A DNA stretch of 64,000 bases from Zunongwangia sp. HGR-M22. GTDB taxonomy: Bacteria; Bacteroidota; Bacteroidia; Flavobacteriales; Flavobacteriaceae. A program made the position numbers and the translations under genes. This document shows, in pieces, positions 55,355-62,774 of the stretch; within the stretch, counting starts at the first letter, position 1; every line of letters starts with the position of its first letter. The notes beneath the pieces are model-generated. The model worked only from the letters and a program-made list of their open reading frames with translations. It had not been told where the DNA came from and made no database searches. Where the stretch lies: assembly GCF_027594425.1 (NCBI RefSeq), contig NZ_CP115159.1, positions 310,001 to 374,000 on the forward strand, written 5' to 3'.

Positions 55355-56562
55355 AAAAAATTGTTTGGTTAAGTAATGTATCTTTTTCTAAAGAGCTTAT
55401 AAGAGCTACAGGTGGTTGGTTACAACCATTAGCAATGAAATTGAACCATACCGGTAGTTTTAAAATGTATAATTTAGCATTAGGTAATAAAGCTGAGGAA
55501 TACGATGTAGATGGTATTTCGCAAATAGTAATCCTTAAAAAATCGGATAAAGCTCTTTCATTGGAGGTAAAGTCTATTTTAGATAAAATAAAGCCTGATT
55601 TAGTGCATATATGGGGAACCGAAGGAATATGGGCAGCAATTTATAAAAATGGGTTTATAAGTTTTAAAACAATAATAGACATACAGGGGCTCTTATTTGC
55701 TTATACTCAATTTTATTATGGAGGCTTAAGTTATTTGGAAATTTTTAAAACCATTACAATTAAGGAGTTAATTATGCCTAATCGTATTTTAACTCAAAGG
55801 AAAAATAAATTTAGAGAACGAGGATATGAAGAAGTGGAAGCTTTAAAATGTTTTAAGCATATTTCTTATCAATCAATTTGGGTGAAAAATCATGTTCAAT
55901 ACATTAATTCAAAGGCTAATCTTTATGCTACTAAAATACTCTTGAGAGATTCTTTTTATTCTTCTCCGAAATGGAAATTTAAAAAGAATAAAGGTTCTCC
56001 AGTTATTTTTTCTTCGAGCTCCGCTGCTGTTTCGTATAAAGGTATTCATGTTTTGATTAAAGCTACGAAATTTTTAAAAAGACAATATCCTAATGTTAAG
56101 CTTAGGCTCGCTGGAAACCTAATGGTTGGTAATAAAATGATTGACGGCTATTCCCTTTTTTTAAAATCTTTAGTTGATAAAAACGATTTGAAGGATAATG
56201 TTTTCTATACGGGATCATTATCTGAAAAGGAAATAGTAAAGGAATTATTAGCTTGTGATGTTTGTGTAGTACCATCTTTTGTAGAAACTTATTGTCTAGC
56301 ATTTGCTGAGGCGATGATCTTAGGGGTTCCCGTAGTAGCTTCTTATGCTGGTGCTATGCCTGAGCTTGCACAGGATCGTAAAGAAGCACTTTTTTATAAC
56401 TCTAGGGATGTGGTGGCATGTGCTTCAATGATCGCTCAATTAATAGAAGATGAAAAGTTGGCTAGCGATATTTCAAAATATGCAATTAAAAGGCGCGAAT
56501 TGGAAAATGCTCCTGAGTTAGTATTAGAAAATCAAATTCAAATTTATAATCAATTAATTTAA
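55351..56562 (+). CDS. Glycosyltransferase family 4
   Basis: 403 residues of GT-B fold. The nucleotide-sugar half carries VIFSSSSAAVSYKGIHVLIKA, RLAGN, VFYTGSLSEKEIVKEL and the E-x7-E pattern in VPSFVETYCLAFAEAMILG. It should transfer one sugar of the repeat unit on the cytoplasmic face. Donor unknown; GDP-fucose and UDP-glucuronate are made by this locus. It overlaps the polymerase gene by 4 bp. Confidence 0.9.
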   Translation: MKKIVWLSNVSFSKELIRATGGWLQPLAMKLNHTGSFKMYNLALGNKAEEYDVDGISQIVILKKSDKALSLEVKSILDKIKPDLVHIWGTEGIWAAIYKNGFISFKTIIDIQGLLFAYTQFYYGGLSYLEIFKTITIKELIMPNRILTQRKNKFRERGYEEVEALKCFKHISYQSIWVKNHVQYINSKANLYATKILLRDSFYSSPKWKFKKNKGSPVIFSSSSAAVSYKGIHVLIKATKFLKRQYPNVKLRLAGNLMVGNKMIDGYSLFLKSLVDKNDLKDNVFYTGSLSEKEIVKELLACDVCVVPSFVETYCLAFAEAMILGVPVVASYAGAMPELAQDRKEALFYNSRDVVACASMIAQLIEDEKLASDISKYAIKRRELENAPELVLENQIQIYNQLI

Positions 56563-56616
56563 TTCTTTCAATCTAAGATTTTCCAAATTTAGTTACATAA
56601 ATTAAAAAGTACCGTT

Positions 56617-57219
56617 TTGTATTATTTATATAAAATAACATTAAAAATAAGATCAATTTTTACCAGAAAACTGGAGAAATTAATAACGATTTATCTTTTT
56701 AAAGGTAACAGAATTGATTATAAAACATTTAGAACAAGAGGAATTCCTTACACGATGGTAGCTAAAAATGGAAGGTTTTCTATAGATGAAAATTTCGCTA
56801 TGAATAATGGAATAAAAGGTAATCCTATAGGATACTATAATAGATGTACTTTTTTCGTAAACCATCATGCAGAATTAATTATAGGTAAGAATGTTGGTAT
56901 TTCGCAAACAGCATTGATTTGTCACCATAAAATCACTATTTGTGATAATGTGAAGATAGGAGGAGGAGTGAAAATTTTTGATACGGATTTTCATTCCTTA
57001 GATCCAAAAATTAGAGCTAGTAAAGAAGACGTTTTTCATAAGGCTGTAGCACCAGTTATTATAAAGGAAAATGCTTTTTTGGGTGCAGGGGCAATGATCT
57101 TAAAAGGAGTTACCGTAGGAGAAAATTCAATAGTTGGAGCATATTCTCTAGTTACTAAAGATATTCCGGATAATCAGATATGGGGTGGCAATCCCGCTAA
57201 ATTTATTAAAAATGTGTAG
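56617..57219 (+). CDS. Left-handed beta-helix acyltransferase
   Basis: 200 residues with hexapeptide repeats from about 85 to 190 (IIGKNVGISQTALI, ITICDNVKIGGGVKIFDTD, IKENAFLGAGAMILKGVTVG, NQIWGGNPAKFI). DTDFHSLDP contains the His that serves as base in this family. It probably O- or N-acetylates a sugar of the polymer. The start appears to be TTG 56617: no ATG lies in frame between the upstream stop (near 56590) and residue 47. The next gene starts without a gap. Confidence 0.87.
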   Translation: MYYLYKITLKIRSIFTRKLEKLITIYLFKGNRIDYKTFRTRGIPYTMVAKNGRFSIDENFAMNNGIKGNPIGYYNRCTFFVNHHAELIIGKNVGISQTALICHHKITICDNVKIGGGVKIFDTDFHSLDPKIRASKEDVFHKAVAPVIIKENAFLGAGAMILKGVTVGENSIVGAYSLVTKDIPDNQIWGGNPAKFIKNV

Positions 57220-58047
57220 ATGAAAACTGTAGCGGCTATACTAACTGTATTTAATAGAAAAGAGAAAACGCTTGAATGCCTAGAAAAGCTTTATAATCAG
57301 CAAATACCTGAGGCTTATGAGTTGGAAACCTTTATGGTGGATGATGGTTGTACCGATGGAACACCTGATGCAGTAGCTGAAAATTTTCCAATGGTAAAAA
57401 TAATAAAAGGTTCTGGAGATTTGTTTTGGAACCGAGGTATGCATTTGGGTTGGAAAGCTGCAGTAACACATAAGAAATATGACTTTTATTTATGGTTAAA
57501 TGATGATACCTTTCTTTTTGAAGGAGCATTGAATACAATGCTCAAGAATTCAGAAAGTAAAGGGAACACTGCTATTATATGTGGAACTACTCAAAATACT
57601 GATGGTACAAAATTAAGCTATGGAGGAAGTTTGCCAGGTAAAGGTATATTAGAGCCTTCAAATCAGCTAAGGGAATGCAGTTATATGAATGGTAACTTTG
57701 TTTTAGTGCCTGAATATGTATATAATAAGATAGGTTTAATTGATCCTGTATTCAGGCACAGTATGGGAGATCTGGATTACGGACTGAGGGCAAAAAAGAA
57801 GGGAATCAAAATTTTTGTCGCCTCACAAATCATTGGTGTTTGCGATAATCATGAAACACAACCAAAGTGGTGTCTGCCAGAGACCCCAATAATAAAAAGG
57901 TACAAATCCTTATATTCCCCGTTAGCCAATAGTCATCCTTATTATTTTTATATATATGAGCTAAGGCATTACGGCATTTTTATAGCTACCAAACATTTTT
58001 TTTCAATTCATCTCAGAGCTACATTCCCTAAATTATGGAAAATATAA
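57220..58047 (+). CDS. Glycosyltransferase family 2
   Basis: 275 residues of GT-A fold. VAAILTVFNRKEKTLECLE is the N-terminal nucleotide block, VDDGCTDGT the first acidic motif, WLNDDTFLF the DxD-type metal site, and HSMGDLDYGLRAKKKG the acceptor-side motif. The GDLFWNRGMHLGW block resembles rhamnosyl/GlcNAc transferases of EPS loci. Donor unknown. The 3' end overlaps the next gene by 13 bp. Confidence 0.9.
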   Translation: MKTVAAILTVFNRKEKTLECLEKLYNQQIPEAYELETFMVDDGCTDGTPDAVAENFPMVKIIKGSGDLFWNRGMHLGWKAAVTHKKYDFYLWLNDDTFLFEGALNTMLKNSESKGNTAIICGTTQNTDGTKLSYGGSLPGKGILEPSNQLRECSYMNGNFVLVPEYVYNKIGLIDPVFRHSMGDLDYGLRAKKKGIKIFVASQIIGVCDNHETQPKWCLPETPIIKRYKSLYSPLANSHPYYFYIYELRHYGIFIATKHFFSIHLRATFPKLWKI

Positions 58048-58904
58048 TAAATGTATTTCAGTCCGATTCTCAGGAAGTAAATGAATATTATAGAAATAAT
58101 CCCAACTTTATTATTCAATTTTCGCAGATAGATGACCCTGCTGTTAAGAGAGAAAGCAAACCTTATTGTGCTATTTATTTTAGTAGCCATGATATTTATT
58201 ATCCAAATCATCCAGAAGCATTTAAAAAGCAATTAGTCGACCGTAATCGCTTTGAATGGTATGGTACACGTATAGAAAAAGCGGAAAAGCATATTTTTGT
58301 AAGAGATATTAAAAAGCAATGGTATTTAAATGGAATAAACAAAGAACTAAATTCTATTGAAAAGCTTTATGAAATGCTAAAAGTAGAAACAAAAGGGTAT
58401 GAAGTGGTAACAGTGGGTAGTTCTGCTGGAGGATATGCTGCTATACTTTTTGGGCAGCTATTAAAGGCAGGATCTATATTTTCATTTAATGGTCAAACGC
58501 AATTGTATGATCTTTTAGAAACTTCTAATGAATCTAAAAATCCTATTGTTTTTCGTAAGAAATATGATTCTTCAGTGAATTCATATTTTTCATTGAAAAA
58601 ATATATTTCATCTCCTGAAAACATTTTTTATTTCTATTCCAATAAAAGTGATTGGGATCTCATTCAATATGAGCATATAAAACATTTAGATATGCATTTT
58701 TTTGGTTTTAAAACCTCTCATCATGGTATTCCATTTGTGAAAGTAAGTATTCCCAAAGTAATTAATCTTGAAAGTGAAAAATTACAAAGCCTAGCAAAAG
58801 AAAGTCATAGTCCTATTTTTTTTTCGGTCAAATTAAATGGTTTAAGAAAGGTGAGCCTATTTTTATTTAAGCAAATCAAAAGGAAATTAAGAAATAGGTA
58901 TTGA
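58035..58904 (+). CDS. Unassigned alpha/beta-hydrolase-like protein of the EPS locus
   Basis: 289 residues, no family recognised with certainty. VVTVGSSAGGYAAILFGQLL (126-144) looks like a nucleophile elbow, GxSxG with Ser130, after a beta-strand. SNKSDWDLIQ (Asp206/Asp208) and KTSHHGIPFV (His229/His230) could give the rest of a triad in the right order. No signal peptide or membrane segment, so it would act in the cytoplasm. Overlapped and tightly flanked by glycosyltransferase genes, it may be an esterase or acyl/sulfo-group transferase modifying the repeat unit. Function is a guess. Confidence 0.7.
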   Translation: MENIINVFQSDSQEVNEYYRNNPNFIIQFSQIDDPAVKRESKPYCAIYFSSHDIYYPNHPEAFKKQLVDRNRFEWYGTRIEKAEKHIFVRDIKKQWYLNGINKELNSIEKLYEMLKVETKGYEVVTVGSSAGGYAAILFGQLLKAGSIFSFNGQTQLYDLLETSNESKNPIVFRKKYDSSVNSYFSLKKYISSPENIFYFYSNKSDWDLIQYEHIKHLDMHFFGFKTSHHGIPFVKVSIPKVINLESEKLQSLAKESHSPIFFSVKLNGLRKVSLFLFKQIKRKLRNRY

Positions 58905-58906
58905 TT

Positions 58907-60010
58907 ATGTTAAAACCAAAAGCGCTTATTTTTTTTCAATATCTTCCTCCTTGGCGTATTGATGTATTTAATGAAATGGCAAAATTTTATGATTTAACTA
59001 TAGCTTTTACTGATGCCGATCTTGATGGGTTTAAATATAACAGGGAAGAGTTGCTAAGCAAATTGGATCGAAATATTAAGACCATATTTTTATATAAAGG
59101 CTTGAGGATCGGGAAGCGTCCAATTAGGACTGGGGTTTTTAAGATTATCAAAGTATTAAAGCCAAAAGTCATATTTTCTCACGAATATTCTGCTACTAGT
59201 ATAATGGTGGCGAGATTTAAGAATAAGTATAATTACCAATTAGTTATTACAACTTCTGATAATCTAAGTATTGCTAAATCCGTTAGTGGGCTTAAGTCTT
59301 ATTTTAGAAATTATGTTTTGCTTCGTTCCAATTCAGTAGTTGTATATAGTAATAGAGTAAAAAAATGGTACAAGGAAAACTTTCCTTATTTGAATGTGGA
59401 AGTTTGTCCAAATATCCAAAACCCTCAAAGTTTATTAAAATATAGGCGTGAATTTCCTAAGTTAATAAAACGGTATAAAGAGCAGTTTAACTTATTTAAT
59501 AAGAAACTAATATTATATTCTGGTCGCCTAGAGCATATTAAAGGGCTAGATTTACTATTATCTTCCTTTTCGAAATCTCAAAATAGTGACTGCATATTGG
59601 TGTTGGTAGGAGAAGGGAGTAAAAAAGATGATTTAGTAGCTCAGACCATTTCACTGGGTATTAAAGATAAAGTTATTTTTCCTGGTTTCTATTCTGGAGT
59701 AAAACTTTATACCTGGTATGAAATGGCGCAATTTTATGTATTGCCAAGCCGATTTGAACCTTTTGGTGCGGTTATAAATGAGGCGCTAATATTTGGGACT
59801 CCGGTTATGGCGAGTAAATATATTGGTGCCATTGATTTTGTAACAGATCAAAATGGAAAATTATTTGATCCTTTGAGTGAAATGGAATTCGTAAATGTAC
59901 TTGATTATTTTATAGAAAATTCAGGGAATTTTAGAAGCGATAATAATTCCAATCTAATGCCAGTATCCTTTCAGGATTATGTAGAGGTGTTTAAAAAGTT
60001 TGCAAAATAA
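58907..60010 (+). CDS. Glycosyltransferase family 4
   Basis: 367 residues. N-terminal FFQYLPPWRIDVFNEMAKFY is the acceptor-side start typical of GT4 enzymes that act on lipid-linked sugars; LILYSGRLEHIKGLDLLLSS, VLVGEGSKKDDLV, VIFPGFYSG and PSRFEPFGAVINEALIFGTP form the donor side with both Glu residues of E-x7-E. ATG 58907 is chosen over TTG 58901. The stop overlaps the next gene as TAATG. Confidence 0.91.
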   Translation: MLKPKALIFFQYLPPWRIDVFNEMAKFYDLTIAFTDADLDGFKYNREELLSKLDRNIKTIFLYKGLRIGKRPIRTGVFKIIKVLKPKVIFSHEYSATSIMVARFKNKYNYQLVITTSDNLSIAKSVSGLKSYFRNYVLLRSNSVVVYSNRVKKWYKENFPYLNVEVCPNIQNPQSLLKYRREFPKLIKRYKEQFNLFNKKLILYSGRLEHIKGLDLLLSSFSKSQNSDCILVLVGEGSKKDDLVAQTISLGIKDKVIFPGFYSGVKLYTWYEMAQFYVLPSRFEPFGAVINEALIFGTPVMASKYIGAIDFVTDQNGKLFDPLSEMEFVNVLDYFIENSGNFRSDNNSNLMPVSFQDYVEVFKKFAK

Positions 60011-60588
60011 TGAAAATACAATACACTAATTTACCAAAAGGATCAAGCAAATATAAATTCTTAATAAAATGGTATTTAAATTTGCTAAGAACTTGGTATT
60101 TTTTCAATATAAAATTTCCATGGGTTCAGTACAATGGTTTTGTGAGAGTTATGAAATACACTAGTTTCGTAAAGGGAAATATAAAAATTGGAGATAGGGT
60201 TCAATTCGGAAAATATTGTAGCATAGCAACTGATGTTCATTTCGGAGATAATATTTTAATGGCTGGAAGAGTTTCATTTGTGGGAAGAAATGATCATTAT
60301 TTCGAAGCTGCGAGTAAATATATCTGGGATGGAGAAAGAATAAATGATGGATTGACAATCGTTGAAGATGATGTATGGATAGGGCATGCTTCCACCATCA
60401 TAGCAGGCGTAACTATAGGAAAAGGTTCTATAATTGCAGCAGGTTCAGTCGTAAATAAAAGTATACCTCCATGTGAAATATGGGGAGGAGTCCCTGCTAA
60501 AAAACTTAGAGAAAGATTTAAAAATGAAAGTGATAAATCTAAGCATTTAAGATTTTTATCACAAAACTCTCAAGAAATTGAAATATGA
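60010..60588 (+). CDS. Left-handed beta-helix acyltransferase, second copy
   Basis: 192 residues. Hexapeptide repeats from about 55 to 165 (VKGNIKIGDRVQFGKYCSIATD, GDNILMAGRVSFVGRNDH, VEDDVWIGHASTIIAGVTIG, SIIAAGSVVNKSIPPCEIWG). GRNDHYF carries the likely catalytic His. It differs from the copy at 56617 in its N-terminal 50 residues and probably acetylates another position or sugar. It overlaps both neighbours by a few bases (TAATG; ATGA). Confidence 0.88.
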   Translation: MKIQYTNLPKGSSKYKFLIKWYLNLLRTWYFFNIKFPWVQYNGFVRVMKYTSFVKGNIKIGDRVQFGKYCSIATDVHFGDNILMAGRVSFVGRNDHYFEAASKYIWDGERINDGLTIVEDDVWIGHASTIIAGVTIGKGSIIAAGSVVNKSIPPCEIWGGVPAKKLRERFKNESDKSKHLRFLSQNSQEIEI

Positions 60589-61757
60589 AAAAAATTGGAA
60601 TAATTACAATATCTCGAACAAATAATTATGGAGCCGAATTGCAGGCATATTCGACTCAAAAAAAATTGCGGCTAATAGGCTACGATGCAGAATTAATCGA
60701 TTACGTTTACTATAAGCATAAAAGACATATAGAGTCTCCAGCTTCTCGCCCTGATATTAATTTTCAAAAAAGTGATAGAGTGAAACATTTTTTCTTGTAT
60801 AGAATGGTGTCTCCTGTTGTAGAAGATTTCGGATCTCTATTTATTAAGAAGATTAGCCTGAGAAAAAAAAATTTTCACAATTTTCATAGAAAGAATACTA
60901 AATTTTCTAATGAATACAGAAAATACGAAGATTTGAAGAAAGCACAATTAGAATATGATGTGATAGTTGCTGGAAGTGACCAAATATGGAATCCTAGTGC
61001 AGGTACTTCTTTAGCACCTTATTTTTTAGATTTTGTGCCGAAGTCTACTAAGAAAATTTCATTCGCTTCGAGTTTTGGTGTTTCCAAAATAGATGAGGAG
61101 TATTATCAACTATATAAAAAATATATTGATAACCTTGATGCAATTGCTGTCAGAGAAGATGACGGGGTAGATTTAGTGAAGGAAATTGCAGGAAGAGAAG
61201 CTAAGAGGGTGTTAGACCCGACTTTGCTCATGTCTAAAGAAGAATGGATGGAAGTGATAGTTGGTAATAGCTGTGTTGCTCACTTAAAAGCAAATCCTTA
61301 TATTATTATTTACATGCTGCATGAATCTGAAACGCTTATTAACATAGCTAATTACTTAAAAGAAAAGTTGGGTCTTAAAGTGATTATGCTAACCAAAAGG
61401 GCTTATTCTAATAAAAGTTATTCTGGTATAGAAATAATCGAGTATGCAGGGCCAGCAGAATATATCGAATTGTTTATGAGTGCAAGTTTTGTTTTAACAA
61501 ATTCTTTTCACGGTACAGCTTTCGCTACTAATTTTAACGTTCCTTTTTTTGCAATTTTAAATCCAGAAAGAAAAAATAATTCTAGAATGATTAATTTTCT
61601 TAAAATGACTCGGTTGGAAGATAGAATAGTCTGGGAAGATATTAAAGAGATGTCATTGTTAGATAAATATTTTGAGTGTAATTTTATCGAAGCCAATAAG
61701 ATTCTTGATGCAGAAAAGAAATCATCAGTGGCATTTTTAAAAGAACATTTAGGATAG
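60585..61757 (+). CDS. Polysaccharide pyruvyl transferase family protein, long type
   Basis: 390 residues. IGIITISRTNNYGAELQAYS is the N-terminal block of the long pyruvyltransferase group (CsaB/WcaK-related), followed by VIVAGSDQIWNPSAG, SFASSFGVSKI, VREDDGVDLVKEIAG, VLDPTLLMSKEEW and TNSFHGTAFATNFNVPFFA. In many Bacteroidota loci proteins of this type stand beside a nitroreductase-like gene, as here (61789). Distinct from the short-type copy at 53214, so two different ketal sites, or two functions, are possible. Confidence 0.87.
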   Translation: MKKIGIITISRTNNYGAELQAYSTQKKLRLIGYDAELIDYVYYKHKRHIESPASRPDINFQKSDRVKHFFLYRMVSPVVEDFGSLFIKKISLRKKNFHNFHRKNTKFSNEYRKYEDLKKAQLEYDVIVAGSDQIWNPSAGTSLAPYFLDFVPKSTKKISFASSFGVSKIDEEYYQLYKKYIDNLDAIAVREDDGVDLVKEIAGREAKRVLDPTLLMSKEEWMEVIVGNSCVAHLKANPYIIIYMLHESETLINIANYLKEKLGLKVIMLTKRAYSNKSYSGIEIIEYAGPAEYIELFMSASFVLTNSFHGTAFATNFNVPFFAILNPERKNNSRMINFLKMTRLEDRIVWEDIKEMSLLDKYFECNFIEANKILDAEKKSSVAFLKEHLG

Positions 61758-61788
61758 TCTAAATCTGTACTAATCAAAAAAATCAAAA

Positions 61789-62772
61789 ATGGGGTTTCGA
61801 TCTTTTGTTAAGAAATATTTATTTTTTTCTATATATATAATTGCTTTTGTTGAATTCATATACGCTTATTTTAAATTTGTTATTTATTCTGGTATTTTTA
61901 AATACCCTATAACCAGAAACAAATTGTTAGGACGTATAGTTGAGGGTTACCATTCAGTTGAAAGATCATTGGCTCTGCCTAATGTTAGACTAGGATTTGC
62001 TCAAAAACATATTGCGGAATTAGTAGAGTTAAATAGCTTATATTTTGAGAAATATGGTCTTGATACAAGTCAGATTATCCATAGCATAGAAGTGGTGAAT
62101 GAGTATCAGCATTATCATAAAAAATTTAATTATTCGATTGATGATGATCTGGATAAAAAAATAGAATTATTAAAAGAAAAGACGGGTGTAACAAATCATT
62201 CTTTACAGATTACGACTAACGCCCAAAATTATTTTGAAAATCAGAATGCGCCTTTTAAAGCTTTCTCTTTTTCCAGAAAAAGCGTTAGAAAATATAAAAA
62301 TAAAATTATTCCTCGAGAAGATTTAAACGAAGCTTTTTTAATAGCTCAAAATGCGCCGTCGGCTTGCAACCGTCAGGGTGCTAGGATTCATTTAATAGAA
62401 GATAAAGAATTAATTCAAAACATTTTATCTATACATGTTGGTACTGGCGGATTTAAAAACACAATACATAAATTAATTGTCTTAACAGAGGATATGGAAA
62501 TATCGAATGGTGTTTTTGAAAAAAATCAGGTTTATATAGATGGCGGTATATTTTTAATGAATTTATTATATGCTTTACACTATAAAGGGATCGCGGCCTG
62601 TCCTTTAAATAATAGTTTCTCTATAAAACAGGATCGTAAAATTCGAAAATTGTTAAAGATAAAGGAATCAGAATGTTTTATAGCGTTTGTTTCTCTAGGC
62701 TATCCTGAGGAAGATTTAGTTGTTACAACCTCTAAGAAAAGGGATCTTTCTGAAATAGTTAATTTTCACTAA
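61789..62772 (+). CDS. Nitroreductase-family protein with N-terminal membrane segment
   Basis: 327 residues. One hydrophobic stretch (about 9-33, with further aromatic residues) is followed by a helical region to about 160 and a nitroreductase-like FMN domain: FSFSRKSVRKYKNKIIPRED, AQNAPSACNRQGARIHLI, YIDGGIFLMNLLYALHYKGIAACPLNN and AFVSLGYPEED. RKSVR and the GIAACPL block are usual FMN contacts. EPS-locus copies of this family have no established reaction. It follows the long pyruvyltransferase by 31 bp and precedes a glycosyltransferase by 2 bp. Confidence 0.82.
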   Translation: MGFRSFVKKYLFFSIYIIAFVEFIYAYFKFVIYSGIFKYPITRNKLLGRIVEGYHSVERSLALPNVRLGFAQKHIAELVELNSLYFEKYGLDTSQIIHSIEVVNEYQHYHKKFNYSIDDDLDKKIELLKEKTGVTNHSLQITTNAQNYFENQNAPFKAFSFSRKSVRKYKNKIIPREDLNEAFLIAQNAPSACNRQGARIHLIEDKELIQNILSIHVGTGGFKNTIHKLIVLTEDMEISNGVFEKNQVYIDGGIFLMNLLYALHYKGIAACPLNNSFSIKQDRKIRKLLKIKESECFIAFVSLGYPEEDLVVTTSKKRDLSEIVNFH

Positions 62773-62774
62773 TA

